Made by a program: the position numbers and the translations under genes. A DNA stretch of 64,000 bases from Fragum whitleyi (lineage: Eukaryota; Mollusca; Bivalvia; Cardiida; Cardiidae): positions 35,596,912 to 35,660,911 of the forward strand of contig OX411548.1 in NCBI GenBank assembly GCA_948146395.1, given 5' to 3'. This document shows positions 32,601 to 47,600 of this stretch, piece after piece. Numbering within the stretch: the stretch's first letter is position 1; every line of letters starts with the position of its first letter. The notes under the pieces are model-generated. The model was not told where the DNA came from, did no database searches, and worked only from the letters and a program-made list of their open reading frames with translations.

Positions 32601-35600
32601 GGTCCCTTTTCACGTGGTATCTGATGGGTTTTCTCGAATTTTCAAAAGAAATCTACCTTAGTGACTCTTGAAATCAGTAACAACCATCCTAGTTGAAAAT
32701 CAAATTTTCTAAGATTGGGAATCAGAATATTAAACAAGTGTGGACTTCTTGAATGTATAAACATACTAAAAGCTCTTCAGGGCCTTTAACAATAGGACCT
32801 AAACTGTATTTGAGTTATCTCCCTTGATATTATGGATTGCTCTCTAGATACATGGGCATTTACATTTGTTTTGTAATGACCCTTTGAAATTGCCTTATAT
32901 CTCCTGGATTCCACTAATTATTCCTTATCCTAGTGAATTTCAATTCTAATCCATTAATATTGTAAATTTGAGATTTTTCAATCAGCTAAATTCATATTTT
33001 CCTACATTTTTAAAGAAAGCAGTCAGTACAGGCTAAGATCGGGCTGCACTGCCTTCAAAAGCTTCGTGTATCATATGTCATGAATAGTATGAGAAAGGTT
33101 CAACAATCTCTTAAGCTCACTTTATTAGTTATATTGTTTCCTGCCAGGGTATATGGCGATTTATTCCCAGCTGGACAAAATGATGTCACCGAGCCGCAGG
33201 CGAGGATTGACATCATTTTCACTGCCGGGAATAAATCGTCATATACCCAAGCAAGAAACAGTATTGCAAATTCATTATACTGAAAAGTTTTAGGATATAT
33301 CATTATTGTTTGCCTATTTAGGCCTTGATATACACAAAATTATTGGAAAATACCAATATCCCCCAATGCGCCTCAAATGAGAAGTGAATATGTAGTGACT
33401 TCACAGGTAATAGTGATGTCACAGTACTACATCCAGCGATGTTATGATATGAAGGCAGTTCTTTGCTTAATCTGCTAGAAATTTAGCACTCTAAATAGAC
33501 AGATTGTTGAAATTGAAAGGTATTTTTTAGAATTTATATCATTTATTACTTGTATTTTATTGACTGGTATGTTTTTAACTGTAGCATTTTGTGTATACTC
33601 CGGTGATGTTAACAGCAAAGCCATGTTATCATGGCTGCCATGACCGGCTCGAATGTTTGTCTATGTACCTGGCGAGGCGCCATAAGCCAACTAGAAAGCC
33701 ATGAATAGCTTGAGTCGCTCCACAGGCTTGAAATTCTTGGAATAGCAAATAGAAGTTTTGACTAGATTTTTAGATATTTTGGGTTCTACTGATGTTGAAA
33801 ATGATTTTCAAAGTTTCCACTATATATCATATAGAGAAATGACCTCCGCCGAATAAAAGACATATTTTTCATCTGATCACAAAAATATTTAGCTGCATGG
33901 TAATGGGTCACCCAAGGATCATACCAATACTGTTTAATGTTTGATTGATATCCATCTGTAATATACTGAGAAAATGATTTTCAAAGTTTCCACTAAATAA
34001 CATATAGAGAAATGACCTCCGTCCATTTAAGACATATTTTTCATCCAATCACAATAATTTTTGGTAAACTGATAAAGGGTCTCCCAAGGATCATTCAAGT
34101 AAAATTTAATTAGTATCCCTCCATTAGAATTTGAGAAAACTCACTTTTTACCATATTTGGAAATTAGCCACGCCTATTAAATCCATGTTTTTTATTGGAT
34201 CAAAATTTCTTGAACAACTTTGAAAGAGGGTCACCTTAGGATCATTCCTGAGAAGTTTGGTTGAAATTCATCCAATAATTTCTGAGGAGAAGATTTTTGA
34301 AGAAAAAGTTTACGATCGGACGCACTGACTGATGGATGGATGGATGGACGGACGCACGACAGACACAAAGCCATGACAATAGCCCCAGTGGCCTAAGTGG
34401 AGCTAACAAGAGCTTCGCAGAGCGGCGCATAAACACTTGATGGGGCTTGTCAGTAACCTTGGCTTGTCAGTAACGTGAGCTTGGATGATAGCTAAAAATA
34501 TTTCAAACAGACAGACAGACAACTAGTGCCATAACATAGTACAGTAGAATCCCTTTATTAGCAACTCGGATAATCGGGATTTTCGGATATTAGCAACTTT
34601 TCCTCTAGCACAAAACCATTTCTTCTTTAGCCTAAGTAAAATTCGTAGGATAATCGGAACTCTGATAATAGAAACTCCCGGATAATGGAAACAAATTCTT
34701 TGCACCAGGACCCTATTTTATCGGATATTGGAAACAATTGGGAGGTTACATGGGGACAAATGATCAAATTCACAAGTTTTGTCTTTGTGTTTTTCACAAG
34801 TTTTGTCTTTTCTTTAACAGGTGATGACGCAATACGTAAAGTACACATAGACGCGTCAAGTTGTTGATCGCACCTTTACCCTATTCATAATCGCTGTTTG
34901 CTCGTGTTAGAGTTAATTAAAGTCTGAAACGAATGCTTTGCTTTACATTCTTCGAGTGTACGACGATCCCCCCCGGCTTTTTAATGATTCGCGATCGTTC
35001 AAATGCGGCCCACTTCCGGATTTGTTTTATCATTCTTTTTTTAAAATCCCTGTAAAAAGGATGAGATTGTTTTCGCAAAGCTTCAATTTCGGAGAAAAAA
35101 TGCGTACGTTACTGAAATTGAAATAGAATTTTCTGTAAATACGCGATGGAAAAAATAACGTATCGAAAATATTTGAAAACCAAAATTACTTACTTCAGAT
35201 CAGAAATTATTATCCTAATCGAAATATCCAAGCGGTAAAGATTCTAGAAAATCATTAGGTTTCTTTTCAAACCAAGCTTTAATATGACGTCACGCTGTAA
35301 ATTTCTCAAAGAATGACCCAACTTCAAAGGGACCGCCGAACACCTGGCCTGGTTGAGGTTGTGTGAGTTTTCCAAGCGACACACTTTTCTCTCGTGTTTA
35401 CTCGCCAGTGCAACTAAATCACATAAATCGAGGAATTTACCATCTAATGGGTTGTCTTTAAAAGGTAATTGAATTTAATTTGGCTCATCCCGTTCGCGGC
35501 CCACAGCGGCCGACGTTTAATTTGTATCGATCGGCGACTTTAGAAGCTGTTGGAATTCAGGGGAATAAACTAAAAAGATTTTTCAAATTTTCAATTTAAC

Positions 35601-38600
35601 TCTTTTTTTTTTTCATCATTAAAAAACTATCAATCGAATGGGACTGATCAAACGTACATAAATGAATCCCCACCAATTCAAGCGACGACGTGCTCGTGCA
35701 TTTCCGGAAGTTGAGTACTAAATTAAACGAGATATCGGATAATAGAAACATCCGCTTAATAGCAACTTTTCCTCTGACAAATAGGAGTTGCTAATAAGCG
35801 GATTCCTCTGTATGACCTTTTGAGTGTAAACTGAAAATGATTTTATGCACAACTATATTCCAAACAGTTATTTTGCAAGTTTCAGTTCATTCCAAATCAA
35901 AGTGTGACGAGTTGCTCACAAAAGAAATATAGTGAATTTCAATCAATTCACGGGCAGATAATACAAGAAAGACCCAAGCTTTTTGAATTTCTGAAGTCTT
36001 ATGCACAACAAAATATCAGGGTTACATTATGGCAAGATTCATTTCAATCCAATCAAATTTGTTGGAGTTGTGCACACATACGCACAAAAAAAATGTAATT
36101 TTAAACTATTTTGTGAAGTAAAGGGCAGATAAATCAGGAACTACTTTAAATATGAAAATATATTTAGTCCTAAGCACAAATAGACAACCTACAGAGTCAT
36201 TATGGCAAGTTTCCTTTCATTCCCATCCAAAATGTAGGAGAAAATGAGCTGACAAGAAATTTTGTTTTTCATCAACTCAAGGGCAGATAATCCAAGATAA
36301 CTCAAGAATGACTGGAGCATTTTAAATTGAAATGTCTTATGCAAAACTAGATATCACAGAGAGTAATTGTGTCTAGTTTCAGTTCAATTCAATTCACAGT
36401 TAAGGAGGAGTTGTGCACACAAAAAACAGTGATTTTTGTTTAATTCAAGGGTAGATAATTCAAGATTTCTCAGGAACGACTAGAGCGATTTAAATTTCAA
36501 AGGTCTTATGCACAACTAGACATCATAGAGAGTAATTGTGTGTAGTTTCAGCTCATTCCCATTGATAGTTTAGGAGGAGTTGTGCACACAAAAAACAGTG
36601 ATTTTGGTTAAATTCAAGGGCAGATAATTCAAGATTTCTCAGGAATGACTGGAGTGATTTGAATTTCAAAGGTCTTATGCACAACAATACATCATAGAGA
36701 ATAATTGTGTGTAGTTTCAGCTCATTCCCATTGATAGATAAGGAGGAGTTGCGCACACAAAAAATTGCTAACGAACGGACAGACGGATGGACAGAGGGAC
36801 AGATGGACGGACGACCGAGGCCATAACATAAAACGATCCTTCGGGCGTATAAAAATAGCTGGAGAGGTCATTGATATTGATGTTCGTCAGTTCAGCATTA
36901 GCCAATGAAAATGCTAGAATTATCTTTGCAGTATATTAAATTCTTTGGTCTCTGTGTATGACAAACTTTCATATTTCTTTCTTACCTGCATCTATTGAGA
37001 GTGATTTCCTAGTCCCTGATTTACTACTGGGCCTTCGTATATTCCCTGGATAATCTATGTCTTTAATTTTTGGTTTGGTCCGATCTCCGTCCAAAAAGCT
37101 GTTCTGTCGTACATCCTCCCCCTGATTCCCCCGACTGCTGACCTCATTTCCGTACAGTATATCTGCCGTTGAGTACGGAACCGTCGGTGTACTGGAGGAA
37201 CTGTAAGGAAAAATAATTTGCAGTTTGAGCATTGGCACTAGGGGAGGTAATCCAAGCCTAGCATTTATAGATCGTAAAGATCCACTACACGAAAAATAAT
37301 TTGCTGCCTCTGTTGACACTATCTGAGACCTTGCCTGCAAGGCCATCCCAGGATAACTGTACCGATATGGAGTCTTTTTTATCGACAACATCGTAAACAA
37401 AGGTTAACTACAAGTCACATAAAAATAACCTCATCCACTTTTCATGAGAAGTCTCGGCACATACAGGGGAAAATTCCAAACACCTGTATTTAAAGTACAA
37501 TATAACACACTCAGCAAAAATGATTCAAGCCTATCATTGACTCCGTGTAAATCAGTTGTAACTGTCTATATGCTTATAGGAAGTTACAACTGTTATTCAC
37601 TGAGTCATGGATATACAGTTCTCAAGAGACTCGTCAAGATGGTACCACTAATTTTATGCCACTGTATTGTATTTCCTGGAAAAAACATGGAGCCATACAG
37701 CCTTTAATGAGAGACTACATTGGAAAAACTTATTATTGGAAAGCAATCTAACCATTGATTATGGTTACCCTGTCTGCATTACAAGTTGTAACTATGCTTT
37801 AATTAAAAATATAATTTTGTAACCCATATCTTGCTGGACCCCAGGAATATAACTACTATGGAAAGAAGTATAGACAAAGTTCAGCCTGCATATACGTGCA
37901 ATTATAAAACCTTTCTCAGGCTTAGGCTAAATATACTCTAATTTCAACTTGAGATTAAAGCTGTAATTTGGTTTTATTACTCAATTTAATGTATTAACAT
38001 AAAAGATGATATTATTAAGTTGTTATAAATAACAACTTATTAATATTACCTTTTATTTTCATGCATTAATTTTAATTTAAAATCTTAGAAAATTGAGCCT
38101 GAGCCTGAGAAAGTTTTATAAAGTTGGGCCCTGATCTATATAGTTTATTACAAGTAATTTTCCTTTTAAAACCAGACAAGGATAGAAATATATAATAAAT
38201 ACTGTCACACAATAAGTGCATCCAATACTTTTCAGAACTTTGATTTAAATGGAATTTGGGAAAGTAGGTGGGTGTGTGTATTTCCATTATTTATCGTCGC
38301 CACCATAGCACGTGTCCATATGAGCGAGGCACCTAGAAGATGGTTAGTTGTTACGGGGGATAGTGCAAGGATACATGGCGAAACCTACATCTGAGATCCG
38401 CCATGGATTTTTAATGTACTCAGTGTAAAGCACCATCTCGTGGGACCTTGGTTTAACGTCTCATCCGAAAGACAATTATTTTTGTTTGTATGCCAGCCTG
38501 GGATTCGAACCCACGAAGACAAACTTCAATGGTTTTGAAGCCCGGTGTTCTACCAACTGAGGTTATCAGGCCGACGCCTGATAGGCTATTTTTCAAGGCC

Positions 38601-41600
38601 TTTTTCAATGTGATATGAATAATTTAGTTCATTTACAGTTTAAGAACATCACGAATCTTGACATAGTTCAAGGATTTTGGAAAGAAAATGAATGAGTGGA
38701 ACAAATGATTTTCAAATGAAATTAAAGGGAAGTAATCTAAAAATCTCTAATTTTGTTCAAAATGAACAAAATTAGTGATACTCTTTTACATCCCTTTAAC
38801 AATATCTACCTACTGATCTATAAATAGTTTTGTGTATCTACAAAGACCAATAAAGTGTTTCTAAATCCATGCCAAGTAATAAAATCATGAAATGATTGAA
38901 AGAGATTTGGATCATGATCATGGGCAAATTTGAGCAATTTTGAACGATTTTCTGAGCGTTTTAAACAATTTGATTGTGTAATGAATACTTTGAACTGAGT
39001 GCCAAGGGAATAGTAGTTTAAGGTTGTGGACCTGTAATAGTTCTGTAACATTTTGGAAGAAATTAACTTTAACATTGTTAACCAAGGTTTCCTAATGATT
39101 TTCATTAAGAAACCTCAGTCAACATTTTGAAAGATCATTCATGAGTTCCGAAATGTTGTGGAACTATGACAGATCCAATACCTTATGAATGATTTAAATC
39201 ATTAGGCAAGTGTCTTTTTCATGTTCATTGACTGTACCAGCATGCATAAGGCATCCAGGTTTGATGAGTCTCCTTCATTGTACTGTTACTTAATATAAAT
39301 AGTAAAAGTCAAACTTTGTAAGAAAAGTCAACAGAGGTGCTCAGATCAATACCAAACTTAACAACTTTAGTAACAAAATAAATATATCATACTAACAAAG
39401 TAAACATAATGAAATATATCTTCATTCTTCACTGAAACTTGCTCTATTATTTTTATTTTTCACACTCAGTGTCAAATGTATTGACCTTGAATTTCCAATA
39501 AGGTCAAATTTGGAGATGAGAGATGAAAGAAACTATTTTTTCCAATCTCAAAGAAGAGGAGATTAACATCTGAAATATAAGATCCCTATTCGTATGTCCC
39601 AATTAAAATACAAGAGCCATTATATCATAGAAAACATTTTGTATATACAAACTTTTAATTACTTTTGAGAAGTAAATGTTATTTCTCATTTTTTCATTAT
39701 CTTTATAATAGTTATATTCCTTCCTTACTTCCAGTTCAAGAATGAGTTTCAGAAGTTCTTGAACTGCCTTTTAACATTCTTGAACATTTAAATACCAGTT
39801 CTTGAACTTTTTTGCAGGGGATAAACAAGGAAATAAAGATTGTGATGAAATAAGAAATAACAATAACTTTTCAAAAGCTCTAAAATTTCTTGAACTACAT
39901 TCTAATATTTAAGATCATTCAAGAACCAATTCTTGAACTTTTTCATGTTCAAGACCTGCTAGGGGATTTAAAGTTCAGAAATTCTAAAGATGCAGGCAAA
40001 ACAGCGAAAGGACTGCACTCATTCAAATGTGCATAAAATGCCTTCTCTGTTTGCTGTTAAGTTTTCGGCCCCCTACAGATTTAATTTAAAACCATTAAAA
40101 TGTGGAATAAATCCATTGAATGCAGATCAAATAAATATGGCGCAGTTGTTTAATAGGTATTAAATCTCATATTGACAGAGAAATTATGAAACTTCTTCAT
40201 TTAAATGATAAATCACCATTGAAAGTGAAATATAAAGCCATGTTTTGTATTACAGTTTCAGGCTAGAGAACTTTAGGTAATTCTCAAATTTAACTTATTT
40301 ATATTGATTATCCTTTTGACAATTTTCAAAAGGCTTTGGTAAAGGTAATGGGTTGGTGAAAAAATTGTCCCCCCCCCACCTCCCTGGCTTATAATCTGTA
40401 CATACAACATGTAATCAAATTGTTTGTCAACAAATATTAGCTTAGTTGTCGAAATTATTATTTACAATATTTTTCATAATATAGAATGTTTCCACAAAAT
40501 TTGGTTTGAATGAGGTTGAAGGTAGTGGACCCGTAATAGTTCCCCAACGTTTCAGAAGAAATGAACTTTAACAGTGTTAACCGAGGTTTCCTAATGATTT
40601 TCATTAGGAAACCTCCGTCAACATTCTGAAAGTTCACGAGTGCTGAAATGTTGTGGATCTATTATGGTTCCACTACCTTAAGGCTGTTTTAAACATTTTT
40701 CAGTTATATCAAGCAGCTGGACCACTTAGCAATGGATTTCTTGTATTTCTCGCACCCGTGCCTACAGTCTTCAACCTTTCCTAGCCTCTAGCTACTATAC
40801 CACTTTGGATCACAACTATTCACGCAAAGTGGATGAAAAATATTAGAAAGGAGATGTGCTGACGTAATGGGATCAAACCTGCGTTCCCAAGATTTTACAA
40901 TTGAAAGTCTTACACACTACCAACCACGCTATATGACAGCATCAGATAACAATAAAAGAAAAAGCAAATTAAATTTTGTTCAGAGTCAATTTTCTTAAAA
41001 TTGACATCAGTATATTATTCATGTTGGTCTTTGGAATTTTATTTACATTTAATTGAATGCAATAGTAGATTTAAGCATTGTTATAAACAACACCTCTATC
41101 GCTCCATTTTCAACTGCTATAATCAATTATGGATGTGTTTTTCACTTTCATTCAGCCAATAACCTATTCCATGGCACAGACATTTTTATTGTGCTCATCA
41201 AAACCAGTTCCTTTAACATTAACCTTATTGTACCAAAACTGAATTCAAGATAAAGCAAGATATGTGTTTATAAACATAAATGCCAAAGGAACAGTAAATT
41301 GTTCAAACTTTTGACCTTGACATATGACCTTGATCTTAGCATCTGCATGTCAAATATGAACATTGTATCTTGAATAGACTTGAAGTAATTTGCAGTAGTT
41401 TTTTTTTGAGTTTTGCAGACAGACAGATGGAAAACAGTAAAACAATGTGCCCCCAATTTTGTAGACCCAGGGACACAACAATTTCACAAAAGGTTGTACA
41501 AGGCAAGTCTGAATGAATATATGCCCATTTGTTATCAATATGACAATGGACAAAAAAATTGACAATCATACTAAATAATTTTGCAATAATCATACTAAAA

Positions 41601-44600
41601 TGCCCCCCAATACTATGGACATAGATTGACAATGTCATATATAATTTGTCATATGCAATATTGATTGAGGATTGTTCAATGAAATGATTTTATATCATTG
41701 TAAATGTTATTGTTCTATGCACGGCTTGCTGTAACCTGATTTTTTTGTGAGAATTTTAAACAAGACAGGTCCAAATGACAAAACAAGAGCACCACCTAAG
41801 GGTGCCAATGCTCAGCTGCAGGTGCTTGATAATGCAAAATATCTATGTAAGAAAGGGGCATAACTCTTACAAAAGTGCTTGCAGTGTAATCCCTCTTCAG
41901 AGTCTGGATAGCTCTTGTGATGGTGAATAAACATGCCAAGTTTCTTGAAGATATCTCAAATAACAACAGAGATTAGACCAAGGTCAAGTTTGTCATAGCA
42001 ATGTAAACAACACCAAGATTATCACAATACCTCAGGTTTTCTCCTAAAAAAGCTAACCTAATAATTGGCAAATCATTTAACACTATCATAAAATAGTTCC
42101 GTTGACTTTGTTTTTACCATAATTTCAATACAATAAGCTTTGCTGTGAAGGTGACAGCTAAATAGGGCCAAAGTTATTATTTTAGTCTGTTTTGGAAATT
42201 ACTTCATAATACAGCCCTAAAAGGAGCTTTATAAAAGCAACAACCAATACTGTAACAAATATACTGTAATAAATGCAGATTTGATCTTCATGATCGGGAT
42301 GATCAAATTTAATATCTAAAAAATGACTAATTCATCAAATTAATTTAAAATAATTTCATGATCAAAGTGTCATTAAATTCAATTTGCTTGAATTAAGTAT
42401 TTTAAGTACAGTCTATAGGAAGCATAATAAAACACTAGTAATTACAGGCAATTGCGATATAAACTTTCTTGACAAGTAAGCTGCAACTTAAAGGGCTTAG
42501 TGCAAAAACATTGTACTGTATAAACGCTCCCAGGAGCTATACATAACATGGTCTGTGAGGGAGCTTTTATTTGGTATGCATTTTCTGATTAAAAAAAAAA
42601 CATTTAAATTATGGTCTTTAATACCCTAATTTCCCTTTAATTTTAGGTGAATGTCCTCTAAACAATAATATAATTGATTGTTTAGAGAATATTCATTTCA
42701 AATTAAAAAAGAAGTATAAAAAAAAGTACCTTAAATATAGTCATTTGAAGTGGGTTTTCTTAGTAACAAGAGCCATGTCGGACATAGCCATCCCCCACCG
42801 TGAAAGCTTGATAGTAAACTGAAGCCTAATAGATTAAGGATTTAAGAAATTAACCCCCTACAAAATCTAAGTCTTTAGAATAACAAAGGGCAATAACTCC
42901 AAAATTATGCAAGCAAGAGTTGTAGTTCTTGTGCACTGCACTTCTCTTTCATGAGATCTATCCGCCCATAAAGTTTCAAGTTGATAGCTATTATACTTTA
43001 GAGATCTATCCACCCATTAAGTTTCAAGTTGATAGCTAAAATACTTTAGGAGATATGCTCCGGACAAAATCTAAGTCTTAAAAATAACAAAGGGCAATAA
43101 TTCCAAAATTATGCAAGCAGAGTTATAGTTCTTGTGCACTGCACTTTGCTTACATGAGATCTATCCACCCATAAAGTTTCAAGTTGATAGCTAAAATACT
43201 TTAGGAGATATGCTCCAGACAAAATCTAAGTCTTAAAAATAACAAAGGGCAATTACTCCAAAATTATACAAGCCAGAGTTATAGTTCTTGTGCACTGCAC
43301 TTCTCTTTCATGAGATCTATCAACCAATAAAGTTTCAAATTAATAGCTATAATACTTTAGGAGATATGCTCCGGACAAAATCTAAGTCTTGAAAATAACA
43401 AAGGGCAATAACTCCAAAATTATGCAAGCAAGAGTTGTAGTTCTTGTGCACTGTGCTTCTCCTCCAAGAGATCTATCCACCCATACAGTTTCAAGTTGAT
43501 AGCTATTATACTTTAGGAGATATGCTCCAGACAAGTTTAGTGACGGAACCTGGGAATGACAGAATGATGGAATGACAGAATGACGGAATGAGACCATTAC
43601 TATATCCCCTCGTCGAAAACGGCGGGGGATAAAAAATGTAGGGGTGCTACTTTTAGGGAGTGTGTTATTATTAGAGGAAATACTATATGCGTCTACACAC
43701 TTATCAGTGGTACTGCATTGTTCTTAAAGTCTAAAGAGGAATATATAGACTAAAATATCATTTTGACAAAACGTCAATCAGTTTTGACAAGTAAAACAAA
43801 TAGAATATTGATATTATCTGTTGATTAAATCATTCAACCTGTTATTTTTGTTGTTTACAGTGAGCAAAACAAAATTAGTATTAACAACAAAGGTACAAGA
43901 TCTAAAGCTATTTTTAAGAGTTTGTGACAAACTATATTAAACAATGCTTTGAGTTTAAGAAACTTTTTTAATCACTAAATTGAAACTTTTTTCTACAGTA
44001 TCTCTCATTTGCCTAGTAATTTTTAAAGCTTTTAACTTTGCAAACAAAGAAGCAGATATTTTGTTAAGAAAATGCAAAAATTTCTGTAATTCATTTGAAA
44101 TTATCTAAGAGAAATCTAGAACATTTTATCTTATGAACTCTGTTACATTTCTTAACAATATAAAGTTTTGTGTTTTTGCTATATTTTTTTCTCTTACCCT
44201 TGTCATGCAAAATAAATTTTGGCTAAAAATTTTCATCAAAATCAAAGGGCAAAAAGCACTGAAAGTACCAACTGTAGGTCAATTTTTATTTGAAAAACAA
44301 CATCTATTGACAATTCTTGTTTGAAAGTGCGAAAGTGAGAAACAGGTGGTGCAGACTAACATCAGACTGCACATATGTGCAGGCTGATGTTTGCCTATAG
44401 CTCCTGCCAAAGCAGGAATATTCCAGATCAGCATGACAAGGGTCACTACATAATTTGAAAGTAAGTTTCATCATCTGTCCAACTTTAAAGATGAAAGGGT
44501 TGCCCAAACATTCTTAGAAATGCTACTCCGCTTTGTGTGTGTAAGCCATTGTAATATTTCAAAATGCTCGCAAAATAAGTTTCCATCTTGAATGCATGGC

Positions 44601-47600
44601 AGGTCTTACTGTGTTGGAAACCAAATTCATTTTTCTACTTGAATTAAGTAAAGAGTGACGGCTCAGATTAGCTTGATTAAATAGCTTAACACTGTAATTT
44701 GATAGGCTAGGTTAGATTGGTGAGATACACTTGACATTATTCTTGTTAAGGATATTCGGTGATTAACTTTAAATTGATTTCTGACCATTGCATTCATAAT
44801 CCAGTCATGAACAATAAACAAAATTCCCTAGTTGTAGGTTACTTTGCTGAAACAAAATATTCTATTAAGACATTTAATTATTTAGCTTTTTGGAAGGGAG
44901 TGCGGTCTTTGGTTGGTTACCTCAAGAAATACCAATGAAGTGGGGCCCTTGCATATACGCATTAATGCCCTTTGTTATATATAATGGCATATAATAATTC
45001 TGTCTTATTACTGTGTTGATTTACTGATCATGTTTTACTGTCAATGATGTGTGCATTAAAATCCATGTCATCAATTCATTTACTGCTTTTTTTAAGCCAA
45101 GCATTCAATCATAATTTCCATCTATTAACCCTTTTCTGTACAATCCCTGCTTTTTACGTGCCTATGATTTTATGATTTGAGAAAACATTGTGAAAAAAGA
45201 AGAAATTGCTTCTGACAAGCAATTTCTTCTTTTCCCACACTATTTTATACCTTACTGAATGGTTATTTTTCAATTTAAATTCTTTTTGAAATATGATTTA
45301 CAAAACCTTTGAATTTGGACAGGTCTAAAATTTTGTAAAACAGGAAAGGGTTAATTAAGTTCTTGGTGAATGACAATTACAATATTTTTACATGTATCAG
45401 TGACATGAATAACTCACATGTATATACCTTCAAAATATTGTGAACTGGGAAAAAAATCAAATAGATTTAAGGAATTGATATAATGATAAGTTGTTTTTTT
45501 TTTTATCAACAAACATACTGTTTCAAAGTCAATTTTATAATCAAATGTATAAGTGATCAATTCCAACATCATATTTCAGTGAAAAAGTTGAGTTAAATTT
45601 AGACAACTAGGAATAAGTGATCTTATGAGTGAAATTTCTTCAAAAAAAAAAGCTATAATATTATGTTCCAATTTGAAACACGGATCATGCTGTGCCAATC
45701 TGTTCAATATTTCCTATGTACTCAATAATCAGCTAAATAATTGGAAAATATTTTTTATCGACCAATATTCAAGAATTATTCTTTATACTGTATGAGGATT
45801 CAATATTTGAATACCAACCACAAAAGAAAACATTTTGAGAAGAGGAAGAAACTGCAAGCAATTTCATCTTCTCTCAATATGTTTTCTGAAGAAATCCTAA
45901 TAAGGCTTGTAAAAATGTTGATTTGCGCCAAATGGTTAGTATATGAGAGTTCCTAGACATCAAAATTATAGACTCCATGGCTTTTAGTTGAAGAGTTAGG
46001 ACTGATGACAATTAAAATATAATTTAACTTTTACCCTGTTCTCAACCTATTTCTGCTTTATAAGAAATTTTTGCTGACTGTGTAGACTAAGATCAGCCTG
46101 AAGAAACTTCTTGTCTGATCTTAGTCTACACTGCCTGCTAGAGAAAACTGTTGATCAAGTAAACTCCTATCTACTAACGCTTCTTTCACAAAAATTAATT
46201 CTAAAGAACCTATCAAGAGAATTCAAGCAAATTTAAAGTCAAAATATTCAATAGAACTTTTCAACTATTCTTACACCACTTTCCGCACAGTTTTAACCCG
46301 GACAGGAAACATCCATGGACATTCTGGATAGAGAAACGAAGCTCTGTTCATTAGCTTCAAATTTTCCGAATTGTCCCTCATATATAAATCCACACTAGAT
46401 ATTCTATTATATATAGCTCGAATATTCATATTTTCCCCAGTTTTAAATTAATTGTCTCTCATCCATAAAGAGTTAATGATAGCAATATTATTCACATTAT
46501 AAGCAACATAAAGAGTTTTGATCAATATAAACATTGAAAAACTCTCTATTAATTTTAAGCTACTGAAGTGTCGATTTAGTTGAGTCGCGTGATTACTTAT
46601 CGCTTTTTTGAGTGGGTCTTGACGGTTCACCTAGTTATAATGTAATCATAAATATCATGAATTATTAGAATCCCGATATAGCCTCTCTATTTCATATTGA
46701 CAGGAGATTTATAATTGAATAAACACTCCGACACATTCTGCTTGGTTAAATTTCAACCTTCAAATCTGAAAGAAATTTCAACTTTTGAAAATAATTATTT
46801 GTGAAGAACTTTTAAGCATAGATCTTGAATTGGGAAAAATGCAAAACTGTAAAAGAGTTAGCGCAACATGATTGTAAGTGACTATAATTATATTTATAGG
46901 CACTTGAAATAGTGTTGAGCAGACCCCTAGCATTGAAATGCTTGTTAAGTTCATTTTCTTAACCAGCTGTTCTAGACATATTCATGCTGTATGCAGGGCT
47001 TAGGCAGCCAGTATAGACTAAGATCAGCCTGCACAGATGTGCAGACTGATCACAGCCTACAATGCCTGCTTTCTTCTTAGTAATTGTAGGAAAACTCAAG
47101 CCAAATGGTTGAAATTTGTCCATAAGTGGCAATTCGTTTAGAATAGGATTTAAATTCATCATGATAAGGGTTTAACAAAGTCACTTGCAATTCCTCAAAT
47201 GTGCTTTCTTCAAGTTAGAAATGAGCTACAGCTCCTAAAGAGTCACAAGCATAATTAGGATTTTGAAATTCATACCCACTAAGAAGGCAACAACCAAAAA
47301 ATATATAGGATAAAGATAATATGTGGACTTGTGAAAAAATGAATGTCTTCAGCTGTTCCTCTTTTTCATCATTTGAGAATTGGTGAATATGTGGTGTCCG
47401 TGGTCTAGAGGTAGAGTGTCGGCCTCTTGACCCAAAGGTCCTGAGTTCGATTCCTGGGAGCGTCTATCGATCTTGGTTCTTTCATTCTTTCTGCGCGAGT
47501 ACTGGTGAATTTTCCAGGAAGCAGTATCAAGAGGGATTAATCTAAGTTGCAAGAACTTATTTCCCAATCGATGTAAAATAAATAGGTTTAAACCAATTGG

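Noticed and set aside
38818..39105. 95-codon minus-strand frame
   Set aside because: Partly inside a family D MITE, no conserved motif, no splice signals of note.
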